DNA of 64,000 bases from Ramlibacter henchirensis (GTDB lineage: Bacteria; Pseudomonadota; Gammaproteobacteria; Burkholderiales; Burkholderiaceae_C). A model generated the notes under the pieces. The model was given only the letters and a program-made list of their open reading frames with translations, was not told the DNA's origin and did not search any database. Positions 47,830-58,042 of the stretch are shown here, in pieces. The stretch is from the NCBI RefSeq assembly GCF_004682015.1, contig NZ_SMLM01000001.1, positions 1,364,001 to 1,428,000 on the forward strand, given 5' to 3'. The position numbers were made by a program, and so were the translations under genes. Position 1 is the stretch's first letter, and every line of letters starts with the position of its first letter.

Positions 47830-48453
47830 ATGACATCCATGCTCAGCAAGGTATCCCCCAGCATCACCAACATGATCCGCATGGACCACACGCACGTGGT
47901 CTCGGCCTTCCACCAGTACCAGGTCGATTCGCCGACGCGGGTGAAGAAGGGACTCGCGGACAACATCTGCATGGCACTCGAAGTGCACGCGCAGCTGGAA
48001 GAGGAGATCTTCTATCCGGCGCTGCGCGAGGTCACGACGGACGACAGCCTGGACAAGGCAAAGCCGGAGCACGACGAGATGCGCAGCCTGATCGCGCGCC
48101 TTCGCGTGCTGCAGCCGGGCGACCCGTCCTTCGACCAGACCCTGTTCGACCTGATGCGCACCGTGCTGCACCACGTCGCGGATGAAGAGACGCAGCTGCT
48201 GCCCAAGGCGGAACGGCTGCTGGCGACCCAGCTCAACGAAATGGGCGCGCGCATGACTCGCCGGCGCATGCAGCTGATCGGGCCGCGCACCGGGGAGCTG
48301 GCAGGGAGCATGGCTCGGTCGATGAGCACCGGGACGATGCTGGCGGCTGCGGGCGCGTTGGCGGCGGCGGGTGGGTTGTTGTTGGCTCGTAAGACGAACA
48401 CGACGACGACAGCCCGAAGCAACTGGTTCAACCCGGCGCGCTGGGGGCACTGA
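47830..48453 (+). CDS. Hemerythrin-like (HHE) domain protein
   Basis: 207 residues. The metal-binding four-helix bundle is visible: MDHTHVVSAFHQYQ (first His pair), CMALEVHAQLEEEIFYPAL (H-x3-E), KPEHDEMRSLIARL, and VLHHVADEETQLLPKAE. The C-terminus has a hydrophobic Ala/Gly stretch (TMLAAAGALAAAGGLLLAR) that may anchor it to the membrane. HHE proteins bind a di-iron centre and sense or buffer oxygen, NO or iron. It lies 27 bases after the glycosyltransferase gene. Confidence 0.85.
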   Translation: MTSMLSKVSPSITNMIRMDHTHVVSAFHQYQVDSPTRVKKGLADNICMALEVHAQLEEEIFYPALREVTTDDSLDKAKPEHDEMRSLIARLRVLQPGDPSFDQTLFDLMRTVLHHVADEETQLLPKAERLLATQLNEMGARMTRRRMQLIGPRTGELAGSMARSMSTGTMLAAAGALAAAGGLLLARKTNTTTTARSNWFNPARWGH

Positions 48454-48463
48454 GCTTCTTGCT

Positions 48464-48621
48464 CCCTCCCCCTCCGCGGGAGGGTTGGGGTGGGGGCACG
48501 CACGCGGCCTGACGCTACACGCCGTGCCCAGATGCACGCCGCGCGTGCCCTCACCCCCGCCCTCTCCCAGAGGGAGAGGGAGAAAGACCTTCTCGCTCCC
48601 TCTCCCGCTTGCGGGAGAGGG
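48464..48621. repeat. Cluster of three GC-rich palindromic repeats
   Basis: Three hairpins of the window's repeat family occur in the gap between convergent genes: CCCTCCC-N7-GGGAGGG (48464-48484), CCCTCTCCC-AGA-GGGAGAGGG (48560-48580) and CCCTCTCCC-GCTTGC-GGGAGAGGG (48598-48621). The first two are in opposite orientation and carry the same tail (GGGGTGGGGGCACGC and its complement), forming a larger palindrome. The central part is ordinary mixed sequence, unlike the 43.2 kb copy. Confidence 0.8.
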
Positions 48622-48633
48622 CTGGGGTGAGGG

Positions 48634-49608
48634 CTATTCCCCAAAACTTGGATGCAACTGCCGCATCCGATTCATCGCCATCGCCGCCGCCGCGGTCCGC
48701 GTCTCCACCCCCAGCTTCGCCAGGATCCGCTCCAGGTGCTTCTTCACCGTCGCCGGACTCGCGCCCAGGATGTCCGCGATGTCGCGGTTGATCTTCCCCT
48801 TGGCCACCCAGTAGAGCACCTCGGCCTCCCGCGCTGTGAGCTTGAAGGCCAGGCTCATGGCCTCGATCACCGCCGCGTCCGACACCTCGCGCATCACGAT
48901 CAACCAGTCGCCGCCCTCCTCGTCCTGGCCAATCTGCTGGTGCAGTCGGAAGGTGAGGCGCCGCGCCCCCAGTTCCGCCGACAGCCGCGGCGGCTCGACC
49001 TTCTGCAGCGCGAGCGCGTGGTGGCGCCGCAGCCAGTCGACCACCGGCTGCGGCGCCAGCGGGCCGACGTGGCCGTAGTAGGCCTGCAGCAGCTCGCGCG
49101 CGAGCGGCGTCTGCCAGAGCAGGCGCCCGTCGCCCACGCGCACGGCAATGCTGGCGTAGCCGAAGGCATCCAGCGCATTGCGCGTCTGCCGCGCCTGCCG
49201 CGCGCCCTGCATGTGCACGTTCATGCGCGCCAGCACTTCCTTCGGCTTGATCGGCTTGGTCACGTAGTCGACGCCGCCCGCATCGAGCGCGGCGACCAGG
49301 TGCTCGGTCTCGGTGAGCCCGGTCATGAAGATGATCGGGATGTGCGCGGTGCGCGGAGCCGCCTTCAGCCGCCGGGCGACCTCGAAGCCGTCCATGCCGG
49401 GCATCAGCGCGTCGAGCAGCACGATGTCGGGCAACGCCTGTTCGGCGCGCGCCAGCGCGGCGGCGCCGGTGGTCGCCACCAGCACGGTGTAGCCGGATTC
49501 ATCGAGCGCGTCGTGCAGCACCGCGAGGTTGTCCGGCACGTCGTCGACCACCAGCACCACGTCGCTGTTCGCACGGTCCAGCGCCGGGTGCAGCGCTTGC
49601 TGGCTCAC
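48634..49608 (-). CDS. Response regulator with LuxR-type DNA-binding domain
   Basis: About 324 residues. The N-terminal receiver (VVLVVDDVPDNLAVLHDAL, phospho-acceptor Asp about 66 in LLDALMPGMDG, Lys in DYVTKPIKPKEV) is followed by a PAS-like middle region. The C-terminal LuxR/FixJ helix-turn-helix reads LTAREAEVLYWVAKGKINRD, then ADILGASPATVKKHLERIL. The GTG start overlaps the stop of the permease-kinase gene (GTGA), so the two are a coupled pair. Probable targets include the divergent urease operon, by position only. Confidence 0.9.
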   Translation of the reverse strand: MSQQALHPALDRANSDVVLVVDDVPDNLAVLHDALDESGYTVLVATTGAAALARAEQALPDIVLLDALMPGMDGFEVARRLKAAPRTAHIPIIFMTGLTETEHLVAALDAGGVDYVTKPIKPKEVLARMNVHMQGARQARQTRNALDAFGYASIAVRVGDGRLLWQTPLARELLQAYYGHVGPLAPQPVVDWLRRHHALALQKVEPPRLSAELGARRLTFRLHQQIGQDEEGGDWLIVMREVSDAAVIEAMSLAFKLTAREAEVLYWVAKGKINRDIADILGASPATVKKHLERILAKLGVETRTAAAAMAMNRMRQLHPSFGE

Positions 49609-52600
49609 CTCACCGCCTCCTGCCCGCCCGCGAGGTGGCGGCCCAGCGCCTCGAACTGGAACGCCTGGGCGAGCCGCCGCGCCGCCTCGCAGAAGGTCGC
49701 GGTCTGCGGCTGCGCCGCCTGGATCTCGTCGAGCTTGTTGAGCACGCCGCGCGGATAACCGAGCTGCACGAGTTGCAGGAGCGCTGCGAGTGATTCCGTA
49801 TCCGGCCGCAAAACGGGCGATGCGAGGACCGGGACCGCGGCCGGTGCCGCGACCGCGGCGCCGTATGTCCATCGCACTCCCAGCGCGCGCTGCAGCCAGT
49901 CGAGCAGTTCGCCGTGCCGGACCGGCTTGACGATGAAGTCCTCCGGCCGCACGCCCGCATCGTTCTCCAGGCCCTTGTCGAAGGCGTTCGCCGAAACGAT
50001 GGCGACCTTGGCTCGCACGCCCGGCAGCCGCCGCGCGCGCCGCAGCGTCTCCCAACCGTCGATGCCGGGCATCGCCAGGTCCATCAGGATGGCGTCGGGC
50101 GCGAGTCCCGCCGCCAGCAGGTCCAGCGCGTCGTGGCCGCTGGCGGCCGTGCGCAGCTCGAAGCCCAGCGGCTCCAGCAGTTGCACCAGCAGCTCGCGAT
50201 CCGCTTCCTCGTTGTCCACCACCAGCAGGCGGCGGCGCTCGCCTTCGTAGCCGCGCGGCCGGGCCGGCGCGACGGCCTGACGCGCCGCGCCATGCACCTG
50301 CGGCAGGAACAGGCGCACGACGAAGGTGGAGCCGCGGCCCGGTTCGCTGTGCACCGACATCTCGCCGCCCATCAGATCGGTGAGCATCTTGGCGATCGTC
50401 AGGCCCAGGCCGGCGCCGGGCGCGGATTCGGACGCGCCTTCGCCGCGCGCGAAAGGCTCGAACACCTTGGCGATCTCGCCGGCCGACATGCCGGGCCCGG
50501 TGTCGGCGATCTCCAGGTGCGCCATCTCGCGCGCGTAGCGCACCCGCAGCGTGACGCGGCCTTCGCTGGTGAACTTCACCGCGTTGCCCAGCAGGTTGAT
50601 CAGGATCTGCCGAACTCGTTTCTCGTCGGCGCGCACCACCTCGGGAATGGAGCCCTCCACGTCGAAGCGGAAGCCGAGGCCCTTGGCCGCGGCCTGCAGT
50701 TCGAACAGGCCCGCCATCTCGTGCACGCAGTCGGCGAACTGCATGGGCCTGGCGCTGAGCGTGAGCTTACCCGCCTCGATGCGCGCGATGTCCAGCGTGC
50801 CTTCGATCAGCGACAGCAGGTGCTCGCCGCCGCGCCGGATCACATTGACGGCCTGGCGGCGGTGCGGCGGCAGCGCCTCGTCCTCGCCCATCAGCTGCGC
50901 GTAGCCCAGGATGCTGTTGAGCGGCGTGCGCAGCTCATGACTGATCGCGCTGACGTAGCGGCTCTTGGCCTGGTTGGCCTGCTCGGCCGCGCGGCGCGCC
51001 TCGTCGGCGGCGCGCTTGGCTTCCTGCAAGGCCTGGTCGGTCTGGCGGTGCGAGTCGATCTCGCGCATCAGGAGGTGGGTCTGGCGGTTGGATTCTTCCT
51101 GCGCGACCTGCCGGCTCTTGTGCGCCAGCACCAGCCACCACGCCACGATGCCGGCGATCACCAGCAGCGCGAAGTACGCCTTGAGCAGCCCGGCGCTGAG
51201 CGCGTCGCGCGCCGTATCGGCGGCGTCGGGCATCAAGTCCTGCAACGTGCGCAGTTCCTGGTGGTACAGAAGGCCGAACACCGCGGCGAGCAGCGGCACG
51301 ACGACGAACATCAGCAGCAGGAAGTGGCCAAGCCCGGTGTCGAGATAGGGCCAGATGCGCCGCGGCAGCACGGCGCGCAACGTCGAGGACCACTGGGCCG
51401 CGAGGCGCGCCTCCGGCTTGCAGGCATCGCCGCAGCGCGCGTCCAGCGTGCAGCACAGCGAGCAGATGCAGCCCTGGTACGCCGGGCAATGCGCCATGTC
51501 GGGCGCCTCGTATTCCTGCTCGCACACCACGCAGCGATGCAGCGTGGCACCGGCGATCGGCCGCGGGTCCTGCTTGCGCGCCAGGTAGTAGCGGCCGCGC
51601 GTCGCCCACGCGATGGCGGGTGCGGCCGCGAAGGCGACGCCCATCGCGATCAACGCCGAGAACGCCTGCGCCGTCGCACCGAACGCGCCCAGCCAGGCGG
51701 CGATCGACAGGGTGGAGGCAAGCGCCATCGCGCCCACGCCCACGGGGTTGATGTCGTACAGGTAGGCGCGCCGGAACTCGATGCCGCGCGGCGACAGGCC
51801 CAGCGGCTTGTTGACCACCAGGTCGGCGACCACCGCCATGATCCAGGCGATGGCGATGTTGGAGTACAGCCCCAGCACGTCGCCCAGCGCCTGGAACACG
51901 TTCATCTCCATCAGCATGAACGCGATCAGCGTGTTGAACACCACCCACACCACGCGCCCCGGATGGCTGTGCGTCACGCGCGAGAAAAAGTTGGACCAGG
52001 CCAGCGAGCCTGCGTACGCGTTGGTGACGTTGATCTTCAGCTGCGAGATCACCACGAAGATGGCGGTGGCCGCGACCGCCCAGCCGAAGTGCGGGAACAC
52101 GTACTCGTAGGCCGCCAGGTACATCTGGTTGGGATCGACCGCGCGATCGGCCGGCACCATGTGGCTGATGGCGAGCCAGGCCAGCAATGCGCCGCCGAGC
52201 ATCTTGAGCACGCCCAGCGTCACCCAGCCCGGCCCGCCCGCCAGCACGCCCAACCACCAGCCGGTGCGGCGTCCCGGTTCGGCGCGCGGCATGAAGCGCA
52301 GGTAGTCGGCCTGTTCGCCCATCTGCGTGATGAGCGCGACGCCGACTGTCAACGCCGCACCGAAAGCGTGCAGGTCGAATCCGCCCGTGCCGCTTTTCTC
52401 CCCGACGTAGTGCACCACGCCCGAGAACGCCCCAGGATCGCGCGCCAGCACGTAAACGAAGGGCACGACCAGCATCACCAGCCACACCGGCTGGGTCCAG
52501 GCCTGCAGCCGGCTGATGGCCGACACGCCATGCGTGACGAGAGGGATCACCACGACCGCGCAGACCAGGTAGCCCCACGTCGGCGGAATGCCCAGCGCCA

Positions 52601-53069
52601 GCTCCAGCGCATACGCCATCACCGCCGCTTCGAGCGCGAAGAAGATGAAGGTGAACGAGGCGTAGATCAGCGAAGTGACCGTCGAGCCCATGTAGCCGAA
52701 ACCCGCGCCGCGCGTGAGCAGGTCCATGTCGATGCTGTAGCGGGCGGCATAGACGCTGACCGGCAGGCCGGCCAGGAAGATGATCAGCCCGGTGGCAACG
52801 ATGGCCCAGAAGGCGTTGAGGAAACCGTACTGCACCAGCAGCGTGGCACCGACGGCTTCGAGGATCAGGAAAGAGGCGGCGCCGAACGCGGTGTTGGCCA
52901 CGCGGAAGGCGGACCACTTGCGGAATCGCTGCGGCGTGTAGCGCAGCGCGTAGTCCTCCATGGTCTCGCGAGCGACCCAGCTGTTGTAGTCGCGCCGGAC
53001 CTTCACCACGCGCTGGGGCGCATCGGCCGGCAGGATGGGGATGACCTCGCTCACACGACGGCTGTGCAA
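49605..53069 (-). CDS. NCS1-type permease fused to hybrid sensor histidine kinase
   Basis: About 1154 residues. Residues about 20-505 are a full NCS1 nucleobase/allantoin-type permease with about 12 helices ([75 protein letters not shown]). A nine-cysteine knuckle follows ([16 protein letters not shown] to CKP, about 513-553), then two more helices (about 585-660) and a coiled coil. Next come HisKA with SHELRTP (His about 711), HATPase ([16 protein letters not shown]), and a receiver ([11 protein letters not shown], Asp about 997). The best start is unclear: TTG at 53069 or GTG at 53054. It is coupled to a receiver-LuxR regulator and divergent from ureA, 59 bases away. The ligand is not known. 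Confidence 0.88.
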   Translation of the reverse strand: MHSRRVSEVIPILPADAPQRVVKVRRDYNSWVARETMEDYALRYTPQRFRKWSAFRVANTAFGAASFLILEAVGATLLVQYGFLNAFWAIVATGLIIFLAGLPVSVYAARYSIDMDLLTRGAGFGYMGSTVTSLIYASFTFIFFALEAAVMAYALELALGIPPTWGYLVCAVVVIPLVTHGVSAISRLQAWTQPVWLVMLVVPFVYVLARDPGAFSGVVHYVGEKSGTGGFDLHAFGAALTVGVALITQMGEQADYLRFMPRAEPGRRTGWWLGVLAGGPGWVTLGVLKMLGGALLAWLAISHMVPADRAVDPNQMYLAAYEYVFPHFGWAVAATAIFVVISQLKINVTNAYAGSLAWSNFFSRVTHSHPGRVVWVVFNTLIAFMLMEMNVFQALGDVLGLYSNIAIAWIMAVVADLVVNKPLGLSPRGIEFRRAYLYDINPVGVGAMALASTLSIAAWLGAFGATAQAFSALIAMGVAFAAAPAIAWATRGRYYLARKQDPRPIAGATLHRCVVCEQEYEAPDMAHCPAYQGCICSLCCTLDARCGDACKPEARLAAQWSSTLRAVLPRRIWPYLDTGLGHFLLLMFVVVPLLAAVFGLLYHQELRTLQDLMPDAADTARDALSAGLLKAYFALLVIAGIVAWWLVLAHKSRQVAQEESNRQTHLLMREIDSHRQTDQALQEAKRAADEARRAAEQANQAKSRYVSAISHELRTPLNSILGYAQLMGEDEALPPHRRQAVNVIRRGGEHLLSLIEGTLDIARIEAGKLTLSARPMQFADCVHEMAGLFELQAAAKGLGFRFDVEGSIPEVVRADEKRVRQILINLLGNAVKFTSEGRVTLRVRYAREMAHLEIADTGPGMSAGEIAKVFEPFARGEGASESAPGAGLGLTIAKMLTDLMGGEMSVHSEPGRGSTFVVRLFLPQVHGAARQAVAPARPRGYEGERRRLLVVDNEEADRELLVQLLEPLGFELRTAASGHDALDLLAAGLAPDAILMDLAMPGIDGWETLRRARRLPGVRAKVAIVSANAFDKGLENDAGVRPEDFIVKPVRHGELLDWLQRALGVRWTYGAAVAAPAAVPVLASPVLRPDTESLAALLQLVQLGYPRGVLNKLDEIQAAQPQTATFCEAARRLAQAFQFEALGRHLAGGQEAVR

Positions 53070-53095
53070 GCACCGTGCCGGACCACCAGCCCGGC

Positions 53096-53111
53096 AGGCA
53101 CGCGCCTTGCA
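53096..53111 (+). promoter_or_regulatory. Candidate sigma-54 promoter for the urease operon
   Basis: AGGCACGCGCCTTGCA matches the -24/-12 consensus TGGCACG-N4-TTGCA at all but the first base. The predicted start point (about 53122) lies only a few bases before the ureA ATG at 53129, which would leave almost no leader. Either translation begins near the 5' end, or the match is accidental. Confidence 0.4.
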
Positions 53112-53128
53112 CTAACATGGTTCGCACC

Positions 53129-53431
53129 ATGGAACTCACGCCCCGCGAGAAGGACAAGCTGCTGGTCTTCACCGCCGCCCTGCTGGCCGAGCGCCGCAGG
53201 GCGCGAGGGCTCAAGCTCAACTACCCCGAGGCGGTGGCGCTGATCTCCGCGGCCGTGATGGAAGGCGCGCGGGACGGCAAGACGGTGGCCCAGCTGATGT
53301 CCGAGGGGCGCGAGATCCTCACGCGGGCCGATGTGATGGAAGGCGTGGCGGAGATGATCCCGGACATCCAGGTGGAAGCCACCTTCCCCGATGGCACCAA
53401 GCTCGTCACCGTGCACCAGCCGATCGTCTGA
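53129..53431 (+). CDS. ureA: Urease subunit gamma
   Basis: 100 residues, the standard UreA length. It starts [20 protein letters not shown] and has [18 protein letters not shown], ending [18 protein letters not shown], all canonical. It is part of the (alpha beta gamma)3 urease that hydrolyses urea to ammonia and carbamate. The ATG at 53116 (MVRT) is a less likely start. It opens the urease operon; ureD, normally just upstream, is absent. Confidence 0.96.
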   Translation: MELTPREKDKLLVFTAALLAERRRARGLKLNYPEAVALISAAVMEGARDGKTVAQLMSEGREILTRADVMEGVAEMIPDIQVEATFPDGTKLVTVHQPIV

Positions 53432-53445
53432 ATGCGAGGAGAACA

Positions 53446-53628
53446 ATGAACAAGCTGAAAACCCACGCCAGTCGCTTCGCCCTCGCGTTGCTCGCCGCCC
53501 CGGCGGCTTTGGCGCACGAAGGCCACGGCCTCGCCGGCTCGCACTGGCATGCAAGCGACGTCTTCGGCCTGCTGGTGGTCGGCGGACTGGCGGCGCTGAT
53601 CTACTGGCTCTCGCGCGGCGGCAAGTGA
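53446..53628 (+). CDS. Small His-containing membrane protein of the urease operon
   Basis: 60 residues. The signal-like first helix ([18 protein letters not shown]) is followed by a short His-rich linker (HEGHG...SHWHASD, five His) and one transmembrane helix ([20 protein letters not shown]). A ribosome site (GAGGAG) lies 6-7 bases before the ATG. It lies between ureA and ureB and overlaps ureB (TGATG). ORFs of this kind occur in other burkholderial urease operons without known function. The histidines facing the periplasm suggest metal binding, perhaps nickel; that is inference. Confidence 0.8.
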   Translation: MNKLKTHASRFALALLAAPAALAHEGHGLAGSHWHASDVFGLLVVGGLAALIYWLSRGGK

Positions 53629-53939
53629 TGGGCCTGGTCCCCGGCGAATTGATCACCGAAGAGGGCGAGCACGAGCTCAACCCGGGGCGCCGCACGGTGA
53701 GCCTCGTCGTGCGCAACACCGCAGACCGGCCGATCCAGGTCGGGTCGCACTACCACTTCGCGGAAACGAATGGCGCGCTGCAATTCGACCGCAAGGCGGC
53801 GCGCGGCATGCGGCTGAACATCGCGTCGGGCACCGCGGTGCGCTTCGAGCCTGGGCAGCAGCGCACGGTGGAGCTGGTCGACTACTCGGGCGCGCGGGCC
53901 GTGTACGGCTTCCGCGCCCAGGTGCAAGGAAAGCTCTGA
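53628..53939 (+). CDS. ureB: Urease subunit beta
   Basis: A 103-residue Ure[19 protein letters not shown] at the N-terminus, then [19 protein letters not shown] and [20 protein letters not shown], all diagnostic. The start ATG overlaps the stop of the small membrane ORF. A single base separates its stop from ureC. Confidence 0.96.
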   Translation: MGLVPGELITEEGEHELNPGRRTVSLVVRNTADRPIQVGSHYHFAETNGALQFDRKAARGMRLNIASGTAVRFEPGQQRTVELVDYSGARAVYGFRAQVQGKL

Positions 53940-53940
53940 G

Positions 53941-55659
53941 ATGGCGAAGATCGGCCGCCGCGCCTACGCGGAGATGTTCGGCCCCACGAGGGGCGACCGC
54001 GTGCGCCTGGCCGACACCGACCTGGTGATCGAGGTCGAGGACGACTACACGCTGCGCGCCGGCGGCTACGGCGAGGAAGTCAAGTTCGGCGGCGGCAAGA
54101 CGATCCGCGACGGCATGGCGCAGAGCCAGCAGACGCGCGCGCAGGGTGCGATGGACTGCGTGCTGACCAACGCGCTGATCCTGGACCACTGGGGCATCGT
54201 CAAGGCCGACATCGGCGTCAAGGACGGGCGCATCGCCGCCATCGGCAAGGCCGGCAACCCGGACACACAGCCCGGCGTGGACATCGTCCTCGGCCCGGGC
54301 ACCGAGATCATCAGCTGCGAAGGCAGCATCGTCACCGCCGGAGGCATCGACAGCCACATCCACTTCATCTGCCCGCAGCAGATCGAGGAAGCGCTGGCCT
54401 CGGGCATCACCACCATGTTCGGCGGCGGCACCGGTCCGGCCACGGGCACCTTCGCCACCACCTGCACGCCCGGGCCCTGGAACATCCAGCGCATGCTGCA
54501 GGCCGCCGAGGCCTTCCCGATGAACCTGGGCTTCATGGGCAAGGGCAACGCCAGCCAGCATGCGCCGCTGCGCGAGCAGATCGACGCCGGCGCCATCGGC
54601 CTGAAGCTGCACGAGGACTGGGGCACTACGCCCTCGGCCATCGACACCTGCCTGGACGTCGCCGACGAGACCGACACGCAAGTGGCGATCCACAGCGACA
54701 CGCTCAATGAATCGGGTTTCGTAGAGAACACCATCGCGGCGACCAAGGGGCGCTCGATCTGCGCCTTCCACACCGAAGGCGCGGGCGGCGGCCACGCGCC
54801 GGACATCCTGCGCGTGGTGGGCGAGGCCAACTTCCTGCCTTCGTCCACCAACCCGACCATGCCCTACACGGTGAACACGCTGGACGAGCACGTGGACATG
54901 CTGATGGTGTGCCACCACCTCGACCCCGCGATCGCCGAGGACCTGGCGTTCGCCGAAAGCCGCATCCGCAAGGAAACGATCGCGGCCGAGGACATCCTGC
55001 ACGACCTGGGCGCGATCAGCATGTTCAGCTCGGACTCGCAGGCGATGGGGCGCGTGGGCGAGGTCATCCTGCGCTGCTGGCAGACCGCGCACAAGATGAA
55101 GCTCCAGCGCGGAAAGCTGCCGGGCGATTCCGGGCGCCACGACAACTTCCGCGCCAGGCGCTACGTCGCCAAGTACACGATCAACCCCGCCATCGCCCAC
55201 GGCATCAGCCACGAAGTCGGCAGCCTGGAGCCCGGCAAGTGGGCCGACCTGGTCGTGTGGAAGCCGGCGTTCTTCGGCGTGAAGCCCTCGCTGATCGTCA
55301 AGGGCGGCAGCATCGCCATGGCGGCGATGGGCGACCCGAATGCTTCGATCCCCACGCCGCAGCCGGTGCACTATCGGCCCATGTTCGGTGCGTTCGGCGG
55401 CGCTGTCGCGAAGGGTTCGATCACCTTCGTTTCCAAATCGGCGCTGGCCTCGGGCGCCGCCCAGCGCTATGGGCTGGCGAAACATCTCTCCGCCGTGCAG
55501 TCGATCCGCCAGGTGCGCAAGCACCACCTGGTGCACAACGACTACCTGCCGAAAATGGAGATCGATCCGCAGACCTACGCGGTGCGCGCCGACGGCCAGC
55601 TGCTGACTTGCGAGCCGGCCAGCGTACTGCCGATGGCGCAGCGATACTTCCTCTTCTGA
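53941..55659 (+). CDS. ureC: Urease subunit alpha (catalytic)
   Basis: A 572-residue nickel enzyme. Nickel ligands are SHIHF (H-x-H), the carbamylated Lys in [11 protein letters not shown], and the His in [10 protein letters not shown] and [12 protein letters not shown]. The mobile flap MVCHHLDP carries the conserved Cys and His. The late [19 protein letters not shown] holds the final Asp ligand region. Length is normal (about 570). The stop overlaps the ureE start (TGATG). Confidence 0.97.
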   Translation: MAKIGRRAYAEMFGPTRGDRVRLADTDLVIEVEDDYTLRAGGYGEEVKFGGGKTIRDGMAQSQQTRAQGAMDCVLTNALILDHWGIVKADIGVKDGRIAAIGKAGNPDTQPGVDIVLGPGTEIISCEGSIVTAGGIDSHIHFICPQQIEEALASGITTMFGGGTGPATGTFATTCTPGPWNIQRMLQAAEAFPMNLGFMGKGNASQHAPLREQIDAGAIGLKLHEDWGTTPSAIDTCLDVADETDTQVAIHSDTLNESGFVENTIAATKGRSICAFHTEGAGGGHAPDILRVVGEANFLPSSTNPTMPYTVNTLDEHVDMLMVCHHLDPAIAEDLAFAESRIRKETIAAEDILHDLGAISMFSSDSQAMGRVGEVILRCWQTAHKMKLQRGKLPGDSGRHDNFRARRYVAKYTINPAIAHGISHEVGSLEPGKWADLVVWKPAFFGVKPSLIVKGGSIAMAAMGDPNASIPTPQPVHYRPMFGAFGGAVAKGSITFVSKSALASGAAQRYGLAKHLSAVQSIRQVRKHHLVHNDYLPKMEIDPQTYAVRADGQLLTCEPASVLPMAQRYFLF

Positions 55660-56213
55660 TGCTCACCGTTTCCAAATGCCTGCCCGGCGGGCAGGGCCTG
55701 GCGCCCGCCCTGCTGCGCCGCGCGCCGACCATCGAACTCGACTGGGACGTGCGGCAGAAAAGCCGCTTCGAAGCCTCCGATTCGCAAGGCCGCACGCTCG
55801 GCGTGTTCCTTCCGCGCGGCACCGTCGTGCGCGGCGGCGACGTGCTGGTGGCGGAGGACGGCTCGTTGATCCGCGTGCTGGCCGCGGCGCAACCGGTGCT
55901 GAAGATCACGCACTGCGGCGAGCACGGCACGCCGTTCGACCTGACGCGCGCGGCCTACCACCTGGGCAACCGCCACGTCGCCATCGAACTGCGGCCCGAC
56001 CACCTGAAGATCGAGCCCGACCACGTGCTCGCCGGCATGCTGCGCGGCATGCACCTGATCGTGACCGAGGCGAACGAGCCGTTCGAGCCGGAGGGCGGCG
56101 CGTATTCGGGCGGACATTCGCATGGCCACTCGCATGCGCACGAGCACTCGCACGGCGAGGGGCACGACCATGCCGGGCACGACCATGGACACGACCACGG
56201 CCACTCGCACTGA
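55659..56213 (+). CDS. ureE: Urease accessory nickel chaperone
   Basis: 184 residues. The peptide-binding N-domain ([20 protein letters not shown]) and the ferredoxin-like metal domain ([40 protein letters not shown]) are typical. The tail is strongly histidine-rich ([20 protein letters not shown] and on), with about 15 His, and binds nickel. Its last 29-44 bases overlap the ureF start in another frame. Confidence 0.95.
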   Translation: MLTVSKCLPGGQGLAPALLRRAPTIELDWDVRQKSRFEASDSQGRTLGVFLPRGTVVRGGDVLVAEDGSLIRVLAAAQPVLKITHCGEHGTPFDLTRAAYHLGNRHVAIELRPDHLKIEPDHVLAGMLRGMHLIVTEANEPFEPEGGAYSGGHSHGHSHAHEHSHGEGHDHAGHDHGHDHGHSH

Positions 56214-56861
56214 CGGCGCGCTGCTGCGCCTGATCTGGCTGGCCTCGCCCGCCCTGCCGGTCGGCGGCTTCTCCTACTCCGAAGGACTCGAAGCGGCCGT
56301 GGAAGCCGGGCTGGTGCACGATCAAGCCAGTGCCGGGGAATGGCTGGTCCAGCAGCTTCACGTGGTCCTGTCCGAGTCCGACCTGGCCGTGGTCGCCCAA
56401 GGCGTGACCGCCTGGCGCGCGGACGACGAGGCGCGCGTGCAGGCACTCGACCGGTGGGTGCGCCGCACGCGCGAGACCAGCGAGCTGCGGCTGCAATCCG
56501 AGCAGATGGGGCGATCGCTGGGCGACTGGTCGCGCTCGCTCCAGGCGAATCCGCCCGCCCGGGACCACTTCACTTATCCCGTCGCCTTCGCGCGCGCCGC
56601 CGCGCCCATGGAGGCGCCGGTGCGCGACATCGTGCTGGCCTTCGCCTTCGGCTGGTCCGAGAACATGATGCAGGCCGCGATCAAGGCTGTGCCCTTAGGG
56701 CAGGCGGCCGGCCAGCGCATCCTGCAACGGCTGGCGCAAGAGATCCCCGCCGCGGCCGACCACGCGATGCGCCTGGGCGACGAAGACCGCCAGGCCTTCG
56801 CGCCGCGGCTGGCCATCCTGTCGGCGCAACACGAAACCCAGTATTCACGCCTGTTCCGGTC

Positions 56862-56865
<4 letters not shown>
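56185..56865 (+). CDS. ureF: Urease accessory protein UreF
   Basis: 226 residues from the ATG at 56185 ([16 protein letters not shown]). [20 protein letters not shown] is the UreF signature; [17 protein letters not shown] and PVAFARAAA follow. Another ATG at 56170 is possible. Both starts lie inside the His-rich end of ureE, so the same DNA codes His in one frame and Thr-rich sequence in the other. UreF acts with UreD and UreG in nickel insertion. It overlaps ureG by four bases. Confidence 0.93.
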
Positions 56866-57509
<644 letters not shown>

Positions 57510-57516
57510 AGACCTC

Positions 57517-57606
57517 TGGCGGAGAGTGTGAGATTCGAACTCACGGATGCCTCTCGGCATCGCCGGTTTTCAAGACCGGTGCAATCGACCGCTCTGCCAA
57601 CTCTCC
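57517..57606 (-). tRNA. tRNA-Ser (anticodon UGA)
   Basis: Read on the minus strand: acceptor stem GGAGAGT / ACTCTCC, discriminator G, and encoded CCA. The D-arm is GCAGAGCGGTCGATTGC, and the anticodon stem-loop CCGGTCTTGAAAACCGG contains TGA. A long variable arm (GATGCCGAGAGGCATC) marks the class II tRNA, and the T-arm is TGAGTTCGAATCTCA. Length 90 including CCA. It reads UCA/UCG-type serine codons. Confidence 0.97.
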
Positions 57607-57684
57607 GACAGCGGCCATTCTAGGGCCGGGGTCGCTCGCCACGGTTGAGCTTGCCCTGGCGCGGCCGTGGGGCACAATGGTTCC

Positions 57685-58017
57685 GTGACCTACCGCGAAC
57701 TGCTGCAACGCACGCTGGACCACGGGATGCCCGTGGAGAAGGCGCTGGAGTTCCTGCGCGGCAGCGGCGCGTCACCGGTGGAGGCGGCCAGGGCGCTCCA
57801 GGAGACCACCGGCGCCAGCTTCGAAGAGGCGCGGGCGCTGGTCGCACGCACTCGCGCCTGGTCCGGTCCGCGCTCGGGCGTTCAGCTCCCGGCCAAGCCG
57901 CGCGAGTGGTACGGCGCCATCGGCCAGCACGGCCGCTCCGGCCACGGCGCCGCCAGCGTGCTGCCGCACCTGGGGCGGCAAACCCCGTCCCACGCGGGCC
58001 AGGGCAAGAGCCGCTAG
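57685..58017 (+). CDS. Small hypothetical protein, possibly leaderless
   Basis: 110 residues from a GTG (VTYRELLQRTLDHGM). The first 70 residues are two helical segments rich in Ala, Glu and Arg (PVEKALEFLRGSGASPVEAA, then TGASFEEARALVARTRAW), reminiscent of UBA-like or small helical domains; the rest is Gly/His/Pro-rich. I recognise no family. A promoter-like pair TTGCCC (57651) and CACAAT (57673) with a 16-base spacer would start transcription right at the GTG. A further GTG at 57667 is in frame. Confidence 0.55.
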   Translation: MTYRELLQRTLDHGMPVEKALEFLRGSGASPVEAARALQETTGASFEEARALVARTRAWSGPRSGVQLPAKPREWYGAIGQHGRSGHGAASVLPHLGRQTPSHAGQGKSR

Positions 58018-58042
58018 GGCGGTCGCTCCGGGCGGCGGCCCG

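Noticed and set aside
53075..53128. An earlier start for ureA at 53075
   Set aside because: UreA is normally 100 residues and begins at the [11 protein letters not shown]. The upstream stretch is promoter-like and not conserved protein.
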